DNA of 64,000 nucleotides. Source: Pseudomonas bananamidigenes. Its GTDB lineage: Bacteria > Pseudomonadota > Gammaproteobacteria > Pseudomonadales > Pseudomonadaceae. Shown in pieces: positions 60,015-64,000 of the stretch. Under the pieces are notes generated by a model. That model worked only from the letters and a program-made list of their open reading frames with translations. It did no database searches and had not been told where the DNA came from. The first letter of the stretch is position 1. The number at the start of each line of letters is the position of its first letter. Position numbers and translations under genes: made by a program. Where the stretch lies: positions 21,391 to 85,390 of the forward strand of contig NZ_LRUN01000043.1 in the NCBI RefSeq assembly GCF_001679645.1. Direction: 5' to 3'.

Positions 60015-62336
60015 TCAGAAGTGGAAGTTGGTGCTCAGCAATGCCGTGCGGCCCGCCGCCTGGTTGGCGAAGTGGGTCGAGAAGGCTTTGTCGTAGTAGG
60101 TTTCGTTGGTCAGGTTCTGCACGTTCAGTTGCAGGTCGACGTTCTTGCTCAGCTTGTAGGCCGCCATGGCGTCATAGCGAACGTAGGAATCGACCATGGT
60201 GGTGTTGGCCACGCTGCCGTACACGTCATCCACGTAGAACGCACCGCCACCGATGGTCAGCTTCGGCGTGACCTGATAAGTGGTCCACAGGCTGGCGCTG
60301 TTTTTCGGGGTGTTCGGCAGTTCGTTGCCGTTGTTGGCCTTGTTGGCCGGCAGGTCACCACCGTCAACCTGTTCGCTGTCCATGTAGGCGTAGCCGGCGA
60401 ACACTTGCCACTTGTCGGTGATCTTGCCGCTGGCCGACAGTTCGATACCTTGCACGCGGGTCTTGCCGGCGTTTTCGTACGAGGTGGTATTCACCTGGAC
60501 ACGCGCGTTTTCTTTCTCGGTGCGGAACAGGTCGGCGGTCAGCGACAGGCGATCGTTCAGCAGATCCCACTTGGTACCGATTTCGTAGTTTTTGGTGGTT
60601 TCCGGCTCCATGTCGCTCTTGAGCAGGTTGCCGTTGCGATCCGGCGTGCCGCCCAGCGGGTTGCCTTCCTGGCCTTCACCCAGGGTGTTGCCCGGCGGTG
60701 TGGCGGATGTGGCGTAGGACGCATAGATGCTGCCGTTCGGTGCCGGTTTGTAGACGATACCGAACTGGCCGGTGACGAACTCGCTGGTGTCCGAACCTTT
60801 GGCGGTGGTGTTGCCGGCATTGGTGTAAGTCTTGTAGCCGGTTTCGAAATGGTCATAACGCAGACCCATGTTCACCAGCCATTGTTCGGACAGCTCCAGC
60901 GTGTCGAACGCATACAGGGCGTAGGTATCGGACTGGGTATCGGTGCCGGCGTAGTTGCGCGAGATCGCGCCGTTCCACGGATCGTTCGGGTTCGGGTTCG
61001 ACAGCGAGGTGCAGTTGTAGCCGCTGGCGGCGCCGATCAGGCCCGGGTTGCAGTTGGTGGTCACGGCCGAGGTGCGCGGCGTGGTGTCGGTGTTGACGTT
61101 GTAGGAGGATTTGCTGCTTTCCTCGCGGGTGTACTCGACACCGGTGGAGAAGCTGTTCTTGAAGCCCGCCACATAGAAGTTGCCGAACAGGTCAGTCTGG
61201 TTGGTGGTGGTCTCGGTGTTGCTCACGCGAGTGTTAGCGCGACGCCAGACGCTGCCGTTGTTGACGTTGCCCTTGCTGTCGTCCGGCTGGGTCAGGATGT
61301 AGTCCTGCATGCTGGTGCCGTGACGCAGGGTGTTCCTGATGGTCAGCGAGTCGCTCAGGTCATGCTCGATGGCGAAGGTCGCGGTATCGGTGCGGCCCTT
61401 GCGGAAGTCGCGATCCAGACCGTAGAAATTGCTGTGGTCGCCGCCGGCGTACGGTTTGTCCGGGTTGGACTTGGTACGTGCCGCCGAGCCGCCGGCAGGG
61501 ATGGTGTAAGGAATGCCCGAATCCGGGGTGTCGTTGCTTTCGAGATGGTAGTAGTCGAGGTTGACGCGGGTATCGGTGCCCAGGCCGAAGGCCAGGGACG
61601 GCGCGATGCCCCAACGGTCGTAGTCGACGCTGTCGCGACCGGCGACGTTGCTCTCGTGGCTCATCAGGTTCAGACGGCCGGCAGCGGTGTCGCTGAACTG
61701 GTAGTTGCCATCCATCGTGTAGCGCTGGGTCTGGTCGGAGCCCCAGGTGAATCCACCGTCGAAGGAATTGCCCAGGTGCGCTTTCTTGCTCACCAGGTTG
61801 ATGCTGCCGCCAGCCGCGCCACGACCGCCGATGGCGGAGTTCGGGCCCTTGCTGACTTCGATGTTTTCCACGGCGAAGATCTCGCGGCTTTGGGAGCCGG
61901 TGTCGCGCACACCGTCGAGGTAAGTGTCGCCCTGGGCATCGAAACCGCGGATGAACGGACGGTCACCCTGCGGGTTGCCACCTTCACCGGCACCGAAGGT
62001 GATGCCCGGTACGGTACGCAGGGCATCCTGCATGTTCAGGGCGCCGGTGTCTTTCAGGACTTGTTGCGGAATGACGGTGACCGAGCGCGGTGTGTCGACC
62101 AGCGGCGCGGTGTACTTGGGCGAGGAGGCTTTTTCGACCTGGTAGGACGTCGGGTCCTGCGCTTCGCCGGTGATGGCGGTGGCGTCCAGGGCGATGGCAT
62201 TGCCGGAGGCTTTGCTGTCGGTCTTTTCGTCGGCGAACACCATGTGGCCTGCGGAACCGGCGGTCAGCGCAACGCCGATGGCAGAGGCGAGCAGACGTGG
62301 TGAACTGACGGGTAATTGTGCGTGTTGACGTGACAT
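60015..62336 (-). CDS. TonB-dependent siderophore receptor (catecholate type)
   Basis: The product is 773 aa from the ATG at 62336, with GGGAGGGGA upstream. A signal peptide ends near ...HMVFA-DEK (about residue 35). The plug domain carries [39 protein letters not shown] and [14 protein letters not shown], and the 22-strand barrel ends in phenylalanine (TNFHF). It imports ferric siderophore and resembles Fiu/PiuA-like receptors by sequence and by pairing with piuC. The substrate is inferred. A Fur-like site is in the divergent promoter. Confidence 0.95.
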   Translation of the reverse strand: MSRQHAQLPVSSPRLLASAIGVALTAGSAGHMVFADEKTDSKASGNAIALDATAITGEAQDPTSYQVEKASSPKYTAPLVDTPRSVTVIPQQVLKDTGALNMQDALRTVPGITFGAGEGGNPQGDRPFIRGFDAQGDTYLDGVRDTGSQSREIFAVENIEVSKGPNSAIGGRGAAGGSINLVSKKAHLGNSFDGGFTWGSDQTQRYTMDGNYQFSDTAAGRLNLMSHESNVAGRDSVDYDRWGIAPSLAFGLGTDTRVNLDYYHLESNDTPDSGIPYTIPAGGSAARTKSNPDKPYAGGDHSNFYGLDRDFRKGRTDTATFAIEHDLSDSLTIRNTLRHGTSMQDYILTQPDDSKGNVNNGSVWRRANTRVSNTETTTNQTDLFGNFYVAGFKNSFSTGVEYTREESSKSSYNVNTDTTPRTSAVTTNCNPGLIGAASGYNCTSLSNPNPNDPWNGAISRNYAGTDTQSDTYALYAFDTLELSEQWLVNMGLRYDHFETGYKTYTNAGNTTAKGSDTSEFVTGQFGIVYKPAPNGSIYASYATSATPPGNTLGEGQEGNPLGGTPDRNGNLLKSDMEPETTKNYEIGTKWDLLNDRLSLTADLFRTEKENARVQVNTTSYENAGKTRVQGIELSASGKITDKWQVFAGYAYMDSEQVDGGDLPANKANNGNELPNTPKNSASLWTTYQVTPKLTIGGGAFYVDDVYGSVANTTMVDSYVRYDAMAAYKLSKNVDLQLNVQNLTNETYYDKAFSTHFANQAAGRTALLSTNFHF

Positions 62337-62385
62337 TTTTATTCCCCTCCCCAAGGATTCGAGGCGGCGGAATATAGGGTAAACA

Positions 62386-62510
62386 GGTATTCGTATCAAT
62401 TGCGAAATATTGTTATTCGCGACGAATTTACATTCTTTACAATTTATCCTTACGGTTTTTGCCGATTCATTCGTCTAGCGCGTTTTACACAGCCAATAAG
62501 AATCAATACC
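62386..62510. promoter_or_regulatory. receptor/piuC divergent region with Fur-box candidates
   Basis: At 62492-62510, GCCAATAAGAATCAATACC matches 13 of 19 bases of GATAATGATAATCATTATC, 34 bases before the piuC start. A weaker AT-rich candidate lies at 62386-62404, nearer the receptor. Both genes are classic Fur targets in pseudomonads. Confidence 0.55.
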
Positions 62511-62543
62511 ATTGCCGCCTCTTTGCCATCAGGTGACCCCGAC

Positions 62544-63224
62544 ATGCTGCTGCACATCCCCGCTCTGTTCGAAAAAGACGAAGTGCGGCGCATCCGCGAG
62601 GCTCTGGAGCAGGCCGACTGGGCCGACGGCAAGATCACCGCCGGCTATCAATCGGCCAAGGCCAAGCACAATCTGCAGCTGCCGGAAGGTCAACCACTGA
62701 CCAAGGAAATCGGCGCGGCGATGCTTGAACGCCTGTGGAAAAATCCGCTGTTCATGTCGGCCGCGTTGCCGCACAAGGTATTCCCGCCGTTACTCAACTG
62801 TTACACGGCGGGCGGCAGTTTCGATTTCCACATCGACAACGCCGTGCGCCAGCCCAAAGGCAGCATCGAACGGGTGCGCACGGATCTGTCGGCCACGCTG
62901 TTCTTCAGCGAACCCGAGGATTACGACGGCGGCGAGCTGGAAATCCAGGACACCTACGGCACCCAGCGCGTGAAACTGCCGGCCGGCGACATGGTGCTGT
63001 ACCCCGGCACCAGCCTGCACAAGGTCAACGCCGTCACCCGCGGCGCGCGTTATGCGTCGTTCTTCTGGACACAAAGTCTGGTACGCGAAGACAGTCAGCG
63101 CGCCTTGCTGTTCGAGATGGACGGTGCGATCCAGCAACTGACCCGGGATTTGCCCGATCACCCTTCACTGATCCGCCTCACAGGCACCTATCACAACCTG
63201 CTGCGTCGCTGGGTCGAGGTGTAA
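62544..63224 (+). CDS. piuC: PiuC-type Fe(II)/2-oxoglutarate-dependent dioxygenase
   Basis: The product is 226 aa from ATG 62544. The iron-binding H-x-D is in [10 protein letters not shown] near residue 96, the distal histidine in [13 protein letters not shown] near residue 158, and the co-substrate arginine a few residues later (GARYASFFW). It is the PKHD/prolyl-4-hydroxylase fold with a C-terminal extension. It is linked to iron and siderophore uptake with the divergent receptor; the substrate is not known. The frame continues upstream of the ATG, but that part is promoter DNA. Confidence 0.94.
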   Translation: MLLHIPALFEKDEVRRIREALEQADWADGKITAGYQSAKAKHNLQLPEGQPLTKEIGAAMLERLWKNPLFMSAALPHKVFPPLLNCYTAGGSFDFHIDNAVRQPKGSIERVRTDLSATLFFSEPEDYDGGELEIQDTYGTQRVKLPAGDMVLYPGTSLHKVNAVTRGARYASFFWTQSLVREDSQRALLFEMDGAIQQLTRDLPDHPSLIRLTGTYHNLLRRWVEV

Positions 63225-63983
63225 GTGGCGGACTTTCGTTTGCGCCGCGAGGAAGTCCTCGATGGCGAACGGCTCGCCGCCATGCTTGAAGAAAGCCCCG
63301 CACGTGCCGCCCAGGCCATTCTGATGGCGGCGGGTGAGGGCGTGCTGGAGGCGCAGGCGCTGCTCGGGCAAATCCTGCTCGATGGTCGCGGGATTGCTCA
63401 GGACCCGCCGTTGGCATTGCGCTGGTTCGCAATCGCGGCGGGTCAAGGGCACTTGATGGCGCGCAATATGCTCGGTCGCTGCCATGAACATGGTTGGGGA
63501 TGCCTGGCGAATGCATCGATTGCCGCGCAGCACTATCGCATGGCGGCGGAAGCCGGCCTGGACTGGGCGATGTATAACCTGGCCAATCTGTTGGCCACCG
63601 GGCGCGGTGTGGCGGTTGATCATCTTCAGGCCTTGGCGCTGTATCAACGCGCAGCCGAGGCCGGTCATGCCAAGTCGATGAACCTGCTCGGGCGTTATCT
63701 GGAAGACGGGCAAGTGTGCCCGGCGGATCCGGCAGCGGCCCGTGACTGGTATCGGCGTTCGGCCGAGGGCGGTGATTTTCGCGGGCAGTTCAGTTACGCC
63801 GCGGTGCTGGCGGCTGAGGGGCGAGTCGATGACGCAATTGTCTGGCTGGAGAAAGCGCTGGCCGGCGGCAACCTGAATTTTCTGCGAGTGGCGAGCCAGA
63901 CACTGGCAAGCGCAGCCGATCCGAAAATACAGGCGTTGGCGCAGGCGTACGCTCACCGTTGCGCCGAGTTGCAGAACACCTGA
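63225..63983 (+). CDS. Sel1/TPR-like repeat protein
   Basis: The product is 252 aa from a GTG placed directly after the piuC stop codon. Four to five Sel1 repeats are visible (AQALLGQILLDGRGIAQDPPLALRWFAIAAGQGH, ARNMLGRCHEHGWG, AMYNLANLLATGRGVAVDHLQALALYQRAAEAGH, SMNLLGRYLEDG). It has no signal peptide, so it is probably a cytoplasmic scaffold. The tight coupling to piuC, conserved in pseudomonads, suggests a shared iron-related role. The last 17 bases of the window are non-coding. Confidence 0.9.
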   Translation: MADFRLRREEVLDGERLAAMLEESPARAAQAILMAAGEGVLEAQALLGQILLDGRGIAQDPPLALRWFAIAAGQGHLMARNMLGRCHEHGWGCLANASIAAQHYRMAAEAGLDWAMYNLANLLATGRGVAVDHLQALALYQRAAEAGHAKSMNLLGRYLEDGQVCPADPAAARDWYRRSAEGGDFRGQFSYAAVLAAEGRVDDAIVWLEKALAGGNLNFLRVASQTLASAADPKIQALAQAYAHRCAELQNT

Positions 63984-64000
63984 ACCGCAGCCACAAAAAA

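Noticed and set aside
58902..62303. 1133-codon open frame on the plus strand across the PepSY gene and TonB receptor
   Set aside because: It crosses two genes and a terminator on the other strand and encodes low-complexity Gly/Val/Arg-rich sequence; it is a shadow.

Overview
The window is chromosomal DNA from a fluorescent-group Pseudomonas (P. fluorescens/P. putida type). I base this on protein sequence, on long stretches of gene order I recall from Pseudomonas genomes (lldR-smpB-ratA/rnfH-bamE-fur-recN-grpE-dnaK-dnaJ-dapB-carAB-greA-yhbY-rlmE-ftsH-folP-glmM-tpiA-secG-tRNAs-rimP-nusA-infB-rbfA-truB-rpsO-pnp), on the GC-rich sequence, and on REP/REPIN palindromes typical of this group. Nothing suggests a plasmid, prophage or integrative element.

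Layout. 1-5.2 kb: lactate utilisation on the minus strand (lldP, lutA, lutB, start of lutC) with the divergent GntR regulator lldR and a perfect 17-bp LldR-type operator between them. 5.2-11 kb: smpB, an NSS-family transporter, ratA/rnfH, bamE, a cysteine-free Fur, and recN behind a LexA-type box. 11-16 kb: grpE, dnaK, dnaJ, dapB, with two near-consensus sigma-32 promoters. 16.1-18.3 kb: an AT-richer type II restriction-modification cassette (a PmeII-like endonuclease and an HTH-fused cytosine-C5 methyltransferase, convergent) between dapB and the carA leader. 18.5-30.5 kb: carAB-greA, yhbY, rlmE, ftsH, folP, glmM, tpiA, secG. 30.5-39.7 kb: tRNA-Leu(GAG), initiator tRNA-Met and the rimP-nusA-infB-rbfA-truB-rpsO-pnp translation/RNA-decay cluster. 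39.7-48.7 kb: tRNA-Thr(CGT), a small acidic protein, nadC, a DUF1631 protein, ampD-ampE, a chemotaxis transducer, a zinc-ribbon membrane protein and tatD. 48.7-55.6 kb: the fructose PTS (cra/fruR diverging from fruBKA) with a consensus Cra operator. 55.7-64 kb: a Tat-exported PhoD-type phosphatase, then an iron-uptake block: a PepSY/flavodoxin/reductase gene broken by a frameshift at a seven-C tract, a TonB-dependent siderophore receptor, piuC and a Sel1 protein.

Most of the window is conserved housekeeping DNA. The best candidates for novelty are the restriction-modification cassette, whose control signals look compact and unusual (inverted repeat ahead of the HTH-methyltransferase, one base between convergent stop codons, almost no promoter space for the endonuclease), and the frameshifted membrane flavoreductase. 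The carA, pnp, rpsO and fruB leaders also hold RNA structures worth testing. No CRISPR array, insertion sequence or phage gene was seen.
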